Below are positions 18,636-27,805 of a DNA stretch of 64,000 bases, in pieces. Each line of letters opens with the position of its first letter. Within the stretch, counting starts at the first letter, position 1. Source of the stretch: Halobacteriovoraceae bacterium (lineage in GTDB: Bacteria; Bdellovibrionota; Bacteriovoracia; Bacteriovoracales; Bacteriovoracaceae); NCBI GenBank assembly GCA_002713145.1, contig PAVS01000019.1, positions 62,001 through 126,000 of the forward strand. Direction: 5' to 3'. The notes beneath the pieces are model-generated. The model saw only the letters and a program-made list of their open reading frames with translations, had not been told where the DNA came from and made no database searches. The position numbers were made by a program, and so were the translations under genes.

Positions 18636-19415
18636 ATGAGTACGATTTCAAATACCCATTCACAAACTGCTATGCAAGAGACATCCAAACCAAAAGTGGA
18701 TGCTAAATCACTTACGAATTCAAATGAAAAGACATCTGAAAAAAAATCTAGCTCTCAAAAAAGTGCTCATAAAGTGGAGCTCTCCGAGAAAGCTCTTGAG
18801 CTTAAAAAAGAACTTGAAGCGAAAAAACTAGAAGAATCTAAAAAAGAATCAATGATTGAAAAAGCACATAAGATTCATGCAAAAAAATTTGGAGAGTTAG
18901 CTAAGCCTGGTGTTTATTTTATTAGTGGCTTTGACTGGTTTGGAGCAGGATCTATTAAAGGCAATTATGATGGCATTAAAGATATGTCTGAAGCCATTGA
19001 TGGGGCCAAACATTATAGTTGGGATCAACAAGAAGAAATTATCGCAGATATTAAAAAGAGAAGCCCGGATCAACCCATCGCTCTTATTGGCCATAGTTTT
19101 GGTGGGGATAGCGCTATGGAAGTGGCTCAGGAATTAAATACAATTGAAAATGGTTTTAGAAAAATTGATCTTCTCATCACCCTCGATGCTGTCGGGGCTG
19201 ACAATGATAAAGTTCCTCAAAATGTAAAAAGAAATATTAATTTTCTCGCTCAAGGTCCTTGGAATTTTCTTAACGATGGACCGAATATCGCCCTGGATTA
19301 TGCCCGTACTGAAGTGGAAAATTACTTACGATCCGAAGAACACGCGGCACTCGATGATACGACGGATATCCAAATCAAAGTTCTCGAAGAAGTCGATAAG
19401 GTGCTTAAAGCCTAA
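18636..19415 (+). CDS. Alpha/beta-hydrolase-fold protein with charged N-terminal extension
   Basis: 259 residues. Residues 1-90 are polar and Lys/Glu/Ser-rich, probably disordered or coiled coil, with no signal peptide. From about residue 92 (GVYFISGFDWFGAGS) the chain looks like an alpha/beta hydrolase, with nucleophile elbow GHSFGGDS (Ser near residue 154) and a plausible acid in LLITLDAVGAD. A catalytic His is not certain. Substrate unknown; lipase/esterase or acyltransferase are possible. The lack of a signal peptide downstream of two exported genes is odd and could mean a cytoplasmic or specially secreted product. Confidence 0.65.
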   Translation: MSTISNTHSQTAMQETSKPKVDAKSLTNSNEKTSEKKSSSQKSAHKVELSEKALELKKELEAKKLEESKKESMIEKAHKIHAKKFGELAKPGVYFISGFDWFGAGSIKGNYDGIKDMSEAIDGAKHYSWDQQEEIIADIKKRSPDQPIALIGHSFGGDSAMEVAQELNTIENGFRKIDLLITLDAVGADNDKVPQNVKRNINFLAQGPWNFLNDGPNIALDYARTEVENYLRSEEHAALDDTTDIQIKVLEEVDKVLKA

Positions 19416-19531
19416 ATCTCTCTTAAATTTCTCTTTAGTCTCTCATGGCCTGAGCCTTGCATCTAAAATGGTGAGAGAAAAGTACAAAAAGCCAACTAAT
19501 TGAAATTATTGGCCAGGAGTTAGAGAGTAAA

Positions 19532-20413
19532 ATGAAGTATTGTTTGAAAGATTTGCATATTTTCTTAAGTGTCTATATTTTAGCCACTTTCAGTGCATTC
19601 GCTGATCAACAGGCAGTCTGCCCAACTCCGCCCACGCAAAAAACTTCTATAGGACGTGCTCCTGCTAATTTTGTTCCTGATGATGACCTGATTGTTGTTC
19701 CCATGGTGATAGAGAAAAATATTTATGAGCGCTTTAATGAAAAACATGAAGAAGACTTTAAAGAGGCCAGAGAAAAATTAGCCTTTTGGATCACCCAAGA
19801 AGAATACGCCAAAGCTTATGGTCTAGAAGATACCGGAGCCGTTGACCTTCCCACCCAAGATGAAAGAGAGAGGTTTTTGCAAAGAAACTATCTAAGATTT
19901 TTATCCAAAGATGTGGAGCGCTCTACCAATGGTGAATTACAGGATACACTTAGGCGCTGGACAGCGGATGACGAATTAGACGCCATTGAGATGCAGGAAA
20001 AACATGAAGAAGTTCTCGTGCGTGCCAGAAAAGAGCGCGGAGGAAAAGTTTATAAAAAAGAAAAAGAAGTTAAAGTCGGTGAGGAGAGAATTAAATTTGG
20101 TTTCCAACCTCGCTTAGAAATTGGGATGGTCAAAATCGATATGGAGACCCCGTATTTTGAAGCCAAAGCTTGGCTTGGGGTCAATGGAAACCAAGAAATA
20201 AATTTTGAGAAAAAAATCAGAAGCTGGGGATCAAAGTTTCGTGCCAACTATGAAATAGATCAAAGTAGATTACTCTGCGCTTATGACCAAAGACTGATCG
20301 GAAATTTATCGCTGCGTTTCTCACACACCAAAGATATGGATGGATTTTCACGGTTTACCAAATCAGGAATAGAAGACAATGTTACTCAATTAAGGTTTGG
20401 GATGAGATTTTAA
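19532..20413 (+). CDS. Exported protein of unknown function, possible C-terminal barrel strands
   Basis: 293 residues; signal peptide about residues 1-25 ending SAFA, then CPTPP. The middle is highly charged (DEREFxQR-like helices). The last ~90 residues contain alternating strands and the chain ends in LRFGMRF with C-terminal Phe, as outer-membrane barrels do, but the barrel-like part is short. GGAG at 19514-19517 precedes the ATG. I do not recognise the family. Confidence 0.65.
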   Translation: MKYCLKDLHIFLSVYILATFSAFADQQAVCPTPPTQKTSIGRAPANFVPDDDLIVVPMVIEKNIYERFNEKHEEDFKEAREKLAFWITQEEYAKAYGLEDTGAVDLPTQDERERFLQRNYLRFLSKDVERSTNGELQDTLRRWTADDELDAIEMQEKHEEVLVRARKERGGKVYKKEKEVKVGEERIKFGFQPRLEIGMVKIDMETPYFEAKAWLGVNGNQEINFEKKIRSWGSKFRANYEIDQSRLLCAYDQRLIGNLSLRFSHTKDMDGFSRFTKSGIEDNVTQLRFGMRF

Positions 20414-20489
20414 TATTGCATCATGTAATGCCCTGGTAAAATTTCTTATCTACCCCTTAAACTATGGTATTAAAAACGTTTAAAATCGC

Positions 20490-20495
20490 TATAAT
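20490..20495 (+). promoter_or_regulatory. Candidate -10 element of gdh
   Basis: TATAAT 29 bases before the gdh start; the -35 is poor. The UTR would be about 20 bases and includes the SD ACGGAG. Confidence 0.3.
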
Positions 20496-20523
20496 TAACT
20501 AAATATTTTAAACGGAGTTAATT

Positions 20524-21789
20524 ATGGCCTTATATCATAGCCCCCTTTATTTAGATGCTTTATCTCAATTAGAATCGGCCGCTGCCGCCATGAGTGCAGA
20601 TCCCAATATTGTTGAAAGACTCAAATACCCCAAAAGGGCCATTCAAGTTTCAATTCCTATTAGACTTGATGATGGATCAGTAAAAACTTTTGAGGGTTAT
20701 CGTGTTCAGCATAATATGACCTTAGGTCCTGGTAAGGGTGGGATTCGTTTTCATCCCCATGTAGATCTCTCAGAGACAACTGCACTTGCTATGCTTATGA
20801 CCTTTAAATGTGCCTTAGTTGGCTTACCTCTTGGTGGAGCTAAGGGGGGAGTGAAGGTTAATCCTAATGATTTATCCAGACAAGAATTGCAAGCGTTGAC
20901 CAGAAGATACGCCATGGAAATTGGACCTTTTGTTGGTCCTGATAAAGATATTCCCGCACCAGATATTGGAACCGATAGACAAACCATGGCCTGGTTTATG
21001 GATACTTATTCTCAAATTCACGGTTATGCTTCTCACGGTGTTGTTACCGGAAAGCCTATCTCTGTTGGGGGATCACTTGGTCGTGAAGCAGCCACAGGTA
21101 AAGGTGTGGCTTATTGTATTAACTTTGCTTATGACAAAATGGACAAGCAAATTGATCACAAAACCACGGTTGCCATTCACGGGTTTGGTAAAGTGGGGAT
21201 GCCAGCTGCGGTTGATCTTGCTGAGCAAGGAGCTAAGATTGTAGCCGTCTCTGATTATACCTGTGCTCTTTACCAAGAAGAAGGTCTCAACGTTTTAGAT
21301 ATTATTGAGTTTGTTAAAGAAAGAAATAATCTTGATCAATATGAGAGAGCTGGAGTTAAGAAAATTACCAATGAAGAGCTTTTACAGCTTGAAGTGGATG
21401 TTCTCATTCCTGCTGCTATTGATTCAGTTATAACTGATAAGAATATGAAAAACGTAAGAGCAAAAATGATAGCAGAAGGTGCCAATGGTCCACTGACTAA
21501 AGAAGCTGTCAGTTACTTAACCAACCAAGGTGTCTTTATCATTCCTGATATTTTATGTAATGCCGGTGGGGTTATTGTCTCATATTTTGAGTGGGTTCAA
21601 GGACTTGCTCACTTTTTCTGGGATGAAGATCAAATCAATAAAACTCTGCACAGAATTTTAAAGAACGCATTCGATGAAGTGGTGGTCAAAGCAGATCATT
21701 ACGATATTGATATGAAAAAAGCGGCTATGTGCGCTGCCTTGGCCAAGCTTGAAGCGGCGATGAAGCTTAGAGGTTTATTCCCAGGATAG
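20524..21789 (+). CDS. gdhA: Glutamate dehydrogenase (Glu/Leu/Phe/Val dehydrogenase family)
   Basis: 421 residues, the usual length of hexameric NAD-type GDH. It interconverts glutamate and 2-oxoglutarate plus ammonia. Visible: substrate-binding block GPGKGGIRFHP, catalytic Lys in LGGAKGGVKVNP, PAPDIGTD, and the Rossmann motif HGFGKVGMPAA (about residues 218-228). GSLGREAATGKG is conserved in this family. A good SD (CGGAG) precedes the ATG. In a protein-feeding organism it would act in amino-acid catabolism; that role is inferred. Confidence 0.95.
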   Translation: MALYHSPLYLDALSQLESAAAAMSADPNIVERLKYPKRAIQVSIPIRLDDGSVKTFEGYRVQHNMTLGPGKGGIRFHPHVDLSETTALAMLMTFKCALVGLPLGGAKGGVKVNPNDLSRQELQALTRRYAMEIGPFVGPDKDIPAPDIGTDRQTMAWFMDTYSQIHGYASHGVVTGKPISVGGSLGREAATGKGVAYCINFAYDKMDKQIDHKTTVAIHGFGKVGMPAAVDLAEQGAKIVAVSDYTCALYQEEGLNVLDIIEFVKERNNLDQYERAGVKKITNEELLQLEVDVLIPAAIDSVITDKNMKNVRAKMIAEGANGPLTKEAVSYLTNQGVFIIPDILCNAGGVIVSYFEWVQGLAHFFWDEDQINKTLHRILKNAFDEVVVKADHYDIDMKKAAMCAALAKLEAAMKLRGLFPG

Positions 21790-21792
21790 AAT

Positions 21793-22350
21793 TTGAAAAT
21801 AAATTGTCATCTTTTACTCTTTTTTATACTCACGACATCCGTGCAGGCAAAATTGATAAAAGATGACAATTATATCATCCAAAAAAAAAGTTATTCATAC
21901 CAAGCCGCTTGCCAATTTTTAACCAAAAGACATTCACCGCTTATTGATTACGCCTCTGCCACCAGTCTTAACTGTATGGGAGAAGTGAAAGATATTGCTC
22001 CTTTCTGTGCCTATCAAGAACGAATGAATGATCATTATGCCAGAGCTGTTGTGAGTGAAAAATCAAAAGAAGTGTTCTGTATAAGTTCTCGTCGTGTGAT
22101 TCTAAAATACGCTTGTGATGGTAAGGAGGATCGTTTTTGTGAGAGCAGTGAAAAAGGTTGTTTTTTTCTTAAAGAGAAATTGGCCAAAAAACTCTCGCTC
22201 AAACATCATTCTCTTCTAGATCAAACCTTAAGTTGTTATTTTGATCAAAAAAATGGTGAGGATATAGTGACTGAGGAAATAAAGTCAGAAAGTAAGTACA
22301 AAAACTACATCCACCCTCGCCAGCTTCCTAAGAATTTCAAAAACTTATAA
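21793..22350 (+). CDS. Small exported cysteine-containing protein
   Basis: 185 residues from a TTG start three bases after the gdh stop, with AGGAT at 21784-21788 as weak SD. MKINCHLLLFFILTTSVQA is a signal peptide. About ten cysteines are spread through the mature part (CDGKEDRFCESSEKGC), which suggests disulfides in the periplasm. It is probably read from the gdh transcript. No family recognised. Confidence 0.65.
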   Translation: MKINCHLLLFFILTTSVQAKLIKDDNYIIQKKSYSYQAACQFLTKRHSPLIDYASATSLNCMGEVKDIAPFCAYQERMNDHYARAVVSEKSKEVFCISSRRVILKYACDGKEDRFCESSEKGCFFLKEKLAKKLSLKHHSLLDQTLSCYFDQKNGEDIVTEEIKSESKYKNYIHPRQLPKNFKNL

Positions 22351-22397
22351 CTCAGTACAACTTTCCAATGTTTGCAACCTGTATCCGTGGAGGATTT

Positions 22398-22967
22398 ATG
22401 GAGACTCAAATTAATACTTTTATTCCCCTTGCTGGGCAAAACAAAATTGTAAGTATCTTTGGCTACTCATCTCGGGCCATGCCCTCTCTTGAAATAAATG
22501 GTATAGGACATCTTGCTAAAAATCTAAAGGAGAAGATTATCTACCTTACCCGCACACGAAAGCTGCAGGTACCACAAAAGCGTTTTGTCATCTGTGTGGA
22601 TGCAATTGAACTGGCTGCATCAAAGCAAACGGAATTAAAGTGGCTTGAGTTTCCTATCCTCCTTTGTTTTTGGCATCTCAGTGGCATTCTTCCTATTCAT
22701 AAACTGGATGATTGCCTCACCAGTGGGACTGTGTCATGTCAGGGAGAGGTGAGGCATCTTCCTTTTGCCAAAGATTTTTATCCCGAAATTATCCAGAGTC
22801 ACATGATTGAAGCGAAGAAGCTCAAGCATATTACTAACGAGAACACGGCCAGTCCGTTTTCCGTTATCAATAGCCAGCTTTTACTCGAGCATGTGCCAAA
22901 AATGAAATTTTGTGATGATTATATTGAAAGCTCTTCAGCAATTCCTTCGAAGCCGTTCATAACGTGA
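22398..22967 (+). CDS. Orphan ChlI/ComM N-terminal-domain-like protein
   Basis: Start chosen at the ATG at 22398, five bases after GGAGG (22389-22393), rather than the ATG at 22368. The 189 residues follow the pattern of the N-terminal S5-fold domain of ComM/YifB Mg-chelatase-like proteins: SLEINGIGHLAKNLKEKI parallels 'gF.IVGLp.kAv.ESreRV', VPQKRFVICVDAIEL parallels 'fP.kRItVNLAPAdl', then a 'FDLPIALGiLaasG' equivalent and SCQGEVRHLPF parallels 'sLdGElRpv'. The AAA+ module that should follow is absent. No cysteine desulfurase-like or DNA-processing gene is next to it. Similarity is by eye; function unknown. The last 49 bases overlap pfkA. Confidence 0.6.
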   Translation: METQINTFIPLAGQNKIVSIFGYSSRAMPSLEINGIGHLAKNLKEKIIYLTRTRKLQVPQKRFVICVDAIELAASKQTELKWLEFPILLCFWHLSGILPIHKLDDCLTSGTVSCQGEVRHLPFAKDFYPEIIQSHMIEAKKLKHITNENTASPFSVINSQLLLEHVPKMKFCDDYIESSSAIPSKPFIT

Positions 22968-23902
22968 TCACTTTTTTGAGCACATTCAGATAAAGCAACC
23001 ACTTCGAGTTTACTGTCTTTGACGACAACAGCATGCTGATATTTATTATCCAAAAGTGACTCAACCGCCATCATTCCCATCATCGATCCGTAAAAGCGAT
23101 CGTTAGAAGCAGGGGATCCTCCTCGCTGAATATGTCCAAGGACACAGACTTTTGAGCTGATATGGTGCATGTCTTCTAGGATATGAGAGATTTCATAAGA
23201 GCGTCCGGGTTTTTCACCTTCTGCTACGATAATAATAGACGAATTTTTTCCACGGCGCATACCACGTCGAATGGCCTTAGAAATTTTTTCGTAATCGACT
23301 TTTTTATTATTGAGCAAGACATTCTCTGCACCGGTGCAAATCCCTACCTTTAAAGCGATAGAAGAGGTTCGGGCTCCCATCACTTCAATGAGAAAAGTTC
23401 TCTCGTTACTTGCGGCGGTGTCGCGAATTTTATCTACTGCTTCAATGGCGGTTTGCACCGCTGTATCAAAACCAATTGTGTATTCAGTCCCAGAAATATC
23501 GTTATCGATGGTTCCAGGAATACCAATCACTGGAAAATCATTTTCAGTGGATAGAGCGATCGCTCCTTTAAAGGATCCATCACCTCCAATAACGATAAGA
23601 GCATCTATATCTCTATCTTCTAAAATTTGATGAGCTTTTTTTCGATTAATTTGATCTTTGAACTCCGGGCAACGAGAAGAGTTAAGAATCGTTCCTCCTC
23701 GTTGAATGATATTTCCTACACTAGAGGCATTCATTTCAAACATATCGTTGTTGATAAGACCAAGGAAGCCACGTTTAATACCATAGACTTTAATCCCATG
23801 TCCTATTGCCGTTCTTACTATACTTCTGATGGCACAATTCATTCCGGGAGCGTCTCCACCACTGGTTAAAACTGCAATTGAACGTATTTCTTTTTTTGCC
23901 AT
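22919..23902 (-). CDS. pfkA: ATP-dependent 6-phosphofructokinase
   Basis: 327 residues, typical of bacterial PfkA. It phosphorylates fructose 6-phosphate with ATP in glycolysis. Motifs: SGGDAPGMN (ATP site), IGGDGSFKGA with the Gly after GGDG that marks ATP use, catalytic PGTIDNDISGT, and GHIQRGGSPASNDR. It lies six bases after gpmI on the same strand and is probably the last gene of the rplU-to-pfkA run. Its 3' end overlaps the convergent ChlI-like gene by 49 bases. Confidence 0.96.
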   Translation of the reverse strand: MAKKEIRSIAVLTSGGDAPGMNCAIRSIVRTAIGHGIKVYGIKRGFLGLINNDMFEMNASSVGNIIQRGGTILNSSRCPEFKDQINRKKAHQILEDRDIDALIVIGGDGSFKGAIALSTENDFPVIGIPGTIDNDISGTEYTIGFDTAVQTAIEAVDKIRDTAASNERTFLIEVMGARTSSIALKVGICTGAENVLLNNKKVDYEKISKAIRRGMRRGKNSSIIIVAEGEKPGRSYEISHILEDMHHISSKVCVLGHIQRGGSPASNDRFYGSMMGMMAVESLLDNKYQHAVVVKDSKLEVVALSECAQKSDHVMNGFEGIAEELSI

Positions 23903-23908
23903 AATGTC

Positions 23909-25441
23909 CTACTTATAGATACTTTCACCTTGAATATATTCATTTTTCTCAATGCCTAAGAGATGGAGGATCGTTGGAGCCACATCTTTGAGTGCATAAT
24001 TGGAATGAGTCGTCTTTTCGACTTCTGTTTTATCTAAACCTTCTTTTACTAAAACAAAAGGAACATCGCTATTAGAATGCGACGTTTGAGTAGAGCCATC
24101 TTCATAGCGCATTTGATCACAATTACCGTGATCAGCAGTCACGAGCATGGCAATATTATTTTTAAGACAGGTTTTTTCTAATTCCGATAGACAGTGATCA
24201 ATGGTTTCCATCGCTTTTATCGCAGCTTCGAAGTTTCCGGTGTGTCCCACCATATCTGGATTGGCAAAGTTGACCACATACAAAGTGTAAGAGTCGTCAT
24301 TCAGTTTATCGATTAGCTTTTCTAAAACTTCCGGTGCACTCATCTCTGGTTTTAGGTCATAAGTAGCCACTTCTTTAGGTGAATCAATAAGGATACGGTC
24401 CTCGCCTTTAAAGGGAGTTTCTTCCCCGCCGTTGAAAAAATAAGTGACGTGAGCGTATTTTTCAGTTTCAGCTATTTTGAGTTGTTTATGCCCAAGCTTG
24501 GCTAAATATTCCGAAAGGGTGCCTTTAATTTTTTCACGATTAAATAAAATAGGGACTTGGGGCAGTTCTTCATCAATATAAGGTGACATACATAAAAAAT
24601 AAGGTCTCACCTCATTTTTAAAATGGGAAAATTTAGCATCACAAAAAGCCAATGAAATTTGCTTCGCACGATCAGGTCTAAAATTTAAAAAGAAAACAGC
24701 ATCTTCTGATTTGATAGCCCCTTTTGTATCAAAGAGGACAGGAGTGATAAATTCATCAAAAATTTCTCGCTCATATTCTTTTTGAATATAGCTCTCAGGA
24801 GTGAGTTCTGTTTGATCCCCGGCACCTGTCATGGTTTTATAGGCCAGCTCTATTTTTTCCCAGCGACGGTCACGGTCCATACCAATGCTTCGCCCTTGCA
24901 TACTGGCAAACACAAATCCACCCTGTTGATTTATTTCTTGGATATATTTCACCCCATTTGTTTTGGGTGTGTCTCGACCATCCATAAAGGCATGTAAAAA
25001 AACTTCCACGTTTTCGTTTTTTAAAATATCTAAGACCGCTTTTAAATGTTCGATATGAGCATGGACTCCACCATCAGAGAGTAGACACATGAGGTGAATC
25101 CGCTTGCTACCGTTTTGTGCATGAGTGATAAGTTTTTTTAACTCATCCATATCTTTGAGCGTATTATTCTCAACAGCTTCATTAATCCTTACGAGGTCTT
25201 GTCTGACAGCACGTCCTGCTCCCAAATTCATATGCCCCACTTCTGAATTACCGGCCACCCCTTTTGGCAGGCCTACAGCTTCACCGCCAGGAATGATAGT
25301 CGTGAAAGGATATTGAGAATAGAGACGGTCAAGGGTAGGAGTGTTCGCTGCTTTAATCGCATTGAAATCTTCATTGTCTGAGAATCCCATTCCGTCACAA
25401 ATACATAATAAAACTCTTTGAGTGCTTCCATATAATTTCAT
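23909..25441 (-). CDS. gpmI: 2,3-bisphosphoglycerate-independent phosphoglycerate mutase
   Basis: Interconverts 3- and 2-phosphoglycerate with a Mn-dependent phosphoserine enzyme. Start placed at the ATG at 25441, giving 510 residues and an N-terminus (LLCICDGMG) in register with the family's 'vLiilDGwG'; an upstream ATG at 25492 adds 17 residues, and neither has a strong SD. The catalytic Ser lies in GNSEVGHMNLGAGR; late metal ligands are in TADHGNCDQM and TSHSN. Next to pfkA, it makes a glycolytic pair behind the ribosome-assembly genes. Confidence 0.95.
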   Translation of the reverse strand: MKLYGSTQRVLLCICDGMGFSDNEDFNAIKAANTPTLDRLYSQYPFTTIIPGGEAVGLPKGVAGNSEVGHMNLGAGRAVRQDLVRINEAVENNTLKDMDELKKLITHAQNGSKRIHLMCLLSDGGVHAHIEHLKAVLDILKNENVEVFLHAFMDGRDTPKTNGVKYIQEINQQGGFVFASMQGRSIGMDRDRRWEKIELAYKTMTGAGDQTELTPESYIQKEYEREIFDEFITPVLFDTKGAIKSEDAVFFLNFRPDRAKQISLAFCDAKFSHFKNEVRPYFLCMSPYIDEELPQVPILFNREKIKGTLSEYLAKLGHKQLKIAETEKYAHVTYFFNGGEETPFKGEDRILIDSPKEVATYDLKPEMSAPEVLEKLIDKLNDDSYTLYVVNFANPDMVGHTGNFEAAIKAMETIDHCLSELEKTCLKNNIAMLVTADHGNCDQMRYEDGSTQTSHSNSDVPFVLVKEGLDKTEVEKTTHSNYALKDVAPTILHLLGIEKNEYIQGESIYK

Positions 25442-25510
25442 AGCCAAAAATGTAGCACGTGCTTTATTAGTTGTGAATTTCTGGAAGTGCATGCTGCAAC
25501 GCTTACTACC

Positions 25511-25960
25511 TTAATTATGGTAGGGGTGACCTTCTCTTATGGTTTGCGCTCGATAAAGCTGCTCCACCAGTAAGATGCGTGCCAGCTTGTGAGGTAGGGT
25601 GAGGGCGGATAATGAGAGTTGGAAATGAGCTTTCTCTTTGAGGGCCGAACTGGGACCTTGTGCACCACAGACCACAAAGATTAAACAATGATTTTGAATT
25701 TCTGTACTCAACCAACGGCTAAATTTTTGACTGTCATATTCTGTCCCAAACTCAGTGAGTAAAATCATTTTTGAGTCACTGCTGAGAGTTTCAACTTTTT
25801 TGATAACGTTTTTGGCTTCTGTTTCTGGGTGATCAGCGCTGGCCTTCACTTCATGTAAGATTAATTTGGGATTTTTTATTCTTTTGAGATAATCAGCTTC
25901 AATCGCTTCGAGATGTTTGTCTTTTAGTTTACCTACGGTGATGAGGTGAAACTCTTTCAT
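25511..25960 (-). CDS. rlmH: 23S rRNA pseudouridine-1915 N3-methyltransferase
   Basis: 149-residue SPOUT methyltransferase that uses SAM on helix 69 of 23S rRNA. The family's knot region is visible: FVVCGAQGPSS (SAM-binding loop), then LSLSALTLPHKLARILLVEQLYRA and the closing GHPYHN. The upstream rsfS stop abuts its start. rsfS-rlmH adjacency is a common bacterial arrangement. Confidence 0.95.
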   Translation of the reverse strand: MKEFHLITVGKLKDKHLEAIEADYLKRIKNPKLILHEVKASADHPETEAKNVIKKVETLSSDSKMILLTEFGTEYDSQKFSRWLSTEIQNHCLIFVVCGAQGPSSALKEKAHFQLSLSALTLPHKLARILLVEQLYRAQTIREGHPYHN

Positions 25961-26416
25961 CTAGAAATAATTTTCAGTGGGGTCATTTGAAGACTTCAAC
26001 TCTTCTCCAGGCCCGTAATAGTACTCATTAGGAATTTCCACTTGAGGTGCATTTAACCAAAGCTCTTCTAGCGCAAAAACATCACGTGTGGTGTCTTGAA
26101 AAATATGCACAATGATATCCAGCATATCTAGTAAGATCCATTCTCCATCACTGACACCCTCAAGAGAATTCATTTTAGCGACAGCTTTTAATTGACGTTG
26201 AATTTCATCTACCATGGCCTTGGCTTGGGTGGTGTTTTCAGCAGTGGCAATAATATTATAATCACAGAGGGAGCTAGTGGCAGAGACATCAAAAATTTTT
26301 ATGTTTACACCTTTAAAATTGGCGATGATCCAAGCACTGGCGAGAGCGAGATTTTTGGGAAACTCTTCTTTTTCTAAAATCTTAGTGATCTCGGTTTTAA
26401 TATATTCTCTGCTCAT
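25961..26416 (-). CDS. rsfS: Ribosomal silencing factor RsfS
   Basis: 151 residues. RsfS binds L14 and blocks subunit joining in starvation. The family signature segments FDVSATSSLCDYNIIAT and DGEWILLDMLDIIVHIFQ are present. A ~25-residue C-terminal tail (NEYYYGPGEELKSS) extends beyond the usual end. It overlaps obg by 20 bases and touches rlmH. Confidence 0.93.
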   Translation of the reverse strand: MSREYIKTEITKILEKEEFPKNLALASAWIIANFKGVNIKIFDVSATSSLCDYNIIATAENTTQAKAMVDEIQRQLKAVAKMNSLEGVSDGEWILLDMLDIIVHIFQDTTRDVFALEELWLNAPQVEIPNEYYYGPGEELKSSNDPTENYF

Positions 26417-27443
26417 TACTATCCTCTTTTGCGGCGTTTGCCGTATTTTTTTGTTTAGTCTTTAGCATGATTCGCTTCAGGAGATCAAGGTTAAGTCCAC
26501 TCACACTTGATATAGGAAGAACTTTTTTATCTGCATGCTTTTCCATCTCCGCTTGAAACTTCTTAATATCCTCTTCGGACATAGCATCAATCTTAGTCAG
26601 ACAGATAATTTCTGGCTTTTGGGCAATGGTATCTTGGTATTTAAGTAACTCTGATCTTACCGTGGCATAATCTTCGATAGCTTCAAAGGGCTCTAAGAGC
26701 ATGGAGCAATCGATCAGATGAACCAGAGCAGACGTTCGTTCAATATGTTTTAAAAACTGAATCCCAAGACCTTTTCCTTCAGCGGCATTCTCAATGAGGC
26801 CTGGAATGTCGGCAACAACCAGAGAATCATCATCAACTTTCACCACCCCAAGATTAGGAGTGAGTGTGGTAAAAGGGTAGTCAGCTATTTTTGGTTTAGC
26901 CGCGGAGATACTGGAGATCAGTGTGGATTTACCAGCGTTAGGAAGTCCCACCAAAGCGATATCAGCAATAAGCTTGAGCTCTAGTTTGACATTGAGCTCT
27001 TCACCTTGCTCACCGGTTTGTGCATATCTAGGAGCTTGGTTGGTTGAACTCTTAAAATTTATATTTCCAAGGCCTCCTCGGCCCCCTTTGCATAAAATAA
27101 TTTCTTGTCCGTGTTCAGTGATATCAGCCAGCACCTGACCTGTTTCTTGATCTACGATAAAGGTTCCCACGGGAACTCGGAGACGAATGTCTTCACCGGT
27201 TCTCCCGTCCATCTGCGAGCCCATGCCATTTTGACCATCATCTGCGAAATAGTTTTTTTGTCCGCGAAAATGCACGAGAGTATTCATCCCTTCGTCACCT
27301 ACAAAAATGACATCGCCACCCTTGCCGCCGTTACCACCGCTTGGACCTCCGAAAGGAATGTATTTTTCACGTCTAAAAGAAGAGCAACCTGCCCCTCCAT
27401 TTCCTGATCGGATATGAATTTCTACTTCATCGATAAACTTCAT
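26397..27443 (-). CDS. obg: Obg/CgtA GTPase
   Basis: 348 residues. Residues 1-155 are the glycine-rich Obg fold (GGNGGKGGDVIFVGDEG); the G domain follows with G1 GLPNAGKST, switch-region ADYPFTTLTPNLGVV, G3 DIPGLIENA and G4 LTKID. Obg acts in 50S assembly and stress signalling. There is no long acidic C-terminal extension. It is separated from rpmA by a terminator-like hairpin, so transcription from rplU may be partly attenuated here. Confidence 0.96.
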   Translation of the reverse strand: MKFIDEVEIHIRSGNGGAGCSSFRREKYIPFGGPSGGNGGKGGDVIFVGDEGMNTLVHFRGQKNYFADDGQNGMGSQMDGRTGEDIRLRVPVGTFIVDQETGQVLADITEHGQEIILCKGGRGGLGNINFKSSTNQAPRYAQTGEQGEELNVKLELKLIADIALVGLPNAGKSTLISSISAAKPKIADYPFTTLTPNLGVVKVDDDSLVVADIPGLIENAAEGKGLGIQFLKHIERTSALVHLIDCSMLLEPFEAIEDYATVRSELLKYQDTIAQKPEIICLTKIDAMSEEDIKKFQAEMEKHADKKVLPISSVSGLNLDLLKRIMLKTKQKNTANAAKEDSNEQRIY

Positions 27444-27461
27444 AACTTCATTTTCTATAAT

Positions 27462-27488
27462 AAAAAAAGGAGTCCGTAGAGGACTCCT
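27462..27488 (-). terminator. Terminator/attenuator between rpmA and obg
   Basis: Stem AGGAGTCC/GGACTCCT (27468-27488), followed on the minus strand by a run of T. It lies between rpmA and obg and would reduce read-through into the downstream genes. Confidence 0.8.
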
Positions 27489-27521
27489 ATGTTGATTATG
27501 TAATTTTTACTTACTTAAATC

Positions 27522-27776
27522 TTAAGCAGAAACGACAGAAACCATCTTCATTCTCTTATTAAAGTGAGAGAATTGAACCTTTCCATCTTCAACTGCGAAA
27601 AGAGTAAAATCTCTTCCCATTTTCACGCCTTTACCAGGATAAAATTTAGTCCCTTTTTGACGTACAATAATATTTCCTACAATAACTTCTTCGCCACCGT
27701 ATTTCTTAACCCCTCTCATCTTAGGGTTACTGTCACGACCGTTACTAGTACTACCACCCGATTTCTTATGAGCCAT
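27522..27776 (-). CDS. rpmA: Ribosomal protein bL27
   Basis: 84 residues. The N-terminal [18 protein letters not shown] is typical of bL27, whose tail reaches the peptidyl transferase centre; [20 protein letters not shown] matches the core. The tail begins directly after Met, with no Firmicute-type cleavable extension. Operon with rplU, 29 bases apart. Confidence 0.97.
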   Translation of the reverse strand: MAHKKSGGSTSNGRDSNPKMRGVKKYGGEEVIVGNIIVRQKGTKFYPGKGVKMGRDFTLFAVEDGKVQFSHFNKRMKMVSVVSA

Positions 27777-27805
27777 GTTATATCTCCTATTTCTTTACTT
27801 TTAAA

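Noticed and set aside
25442-25492. Longer gpmI start at 25492
   Set aside because: It adds 17 residues not in line with the family start and has no better SD.
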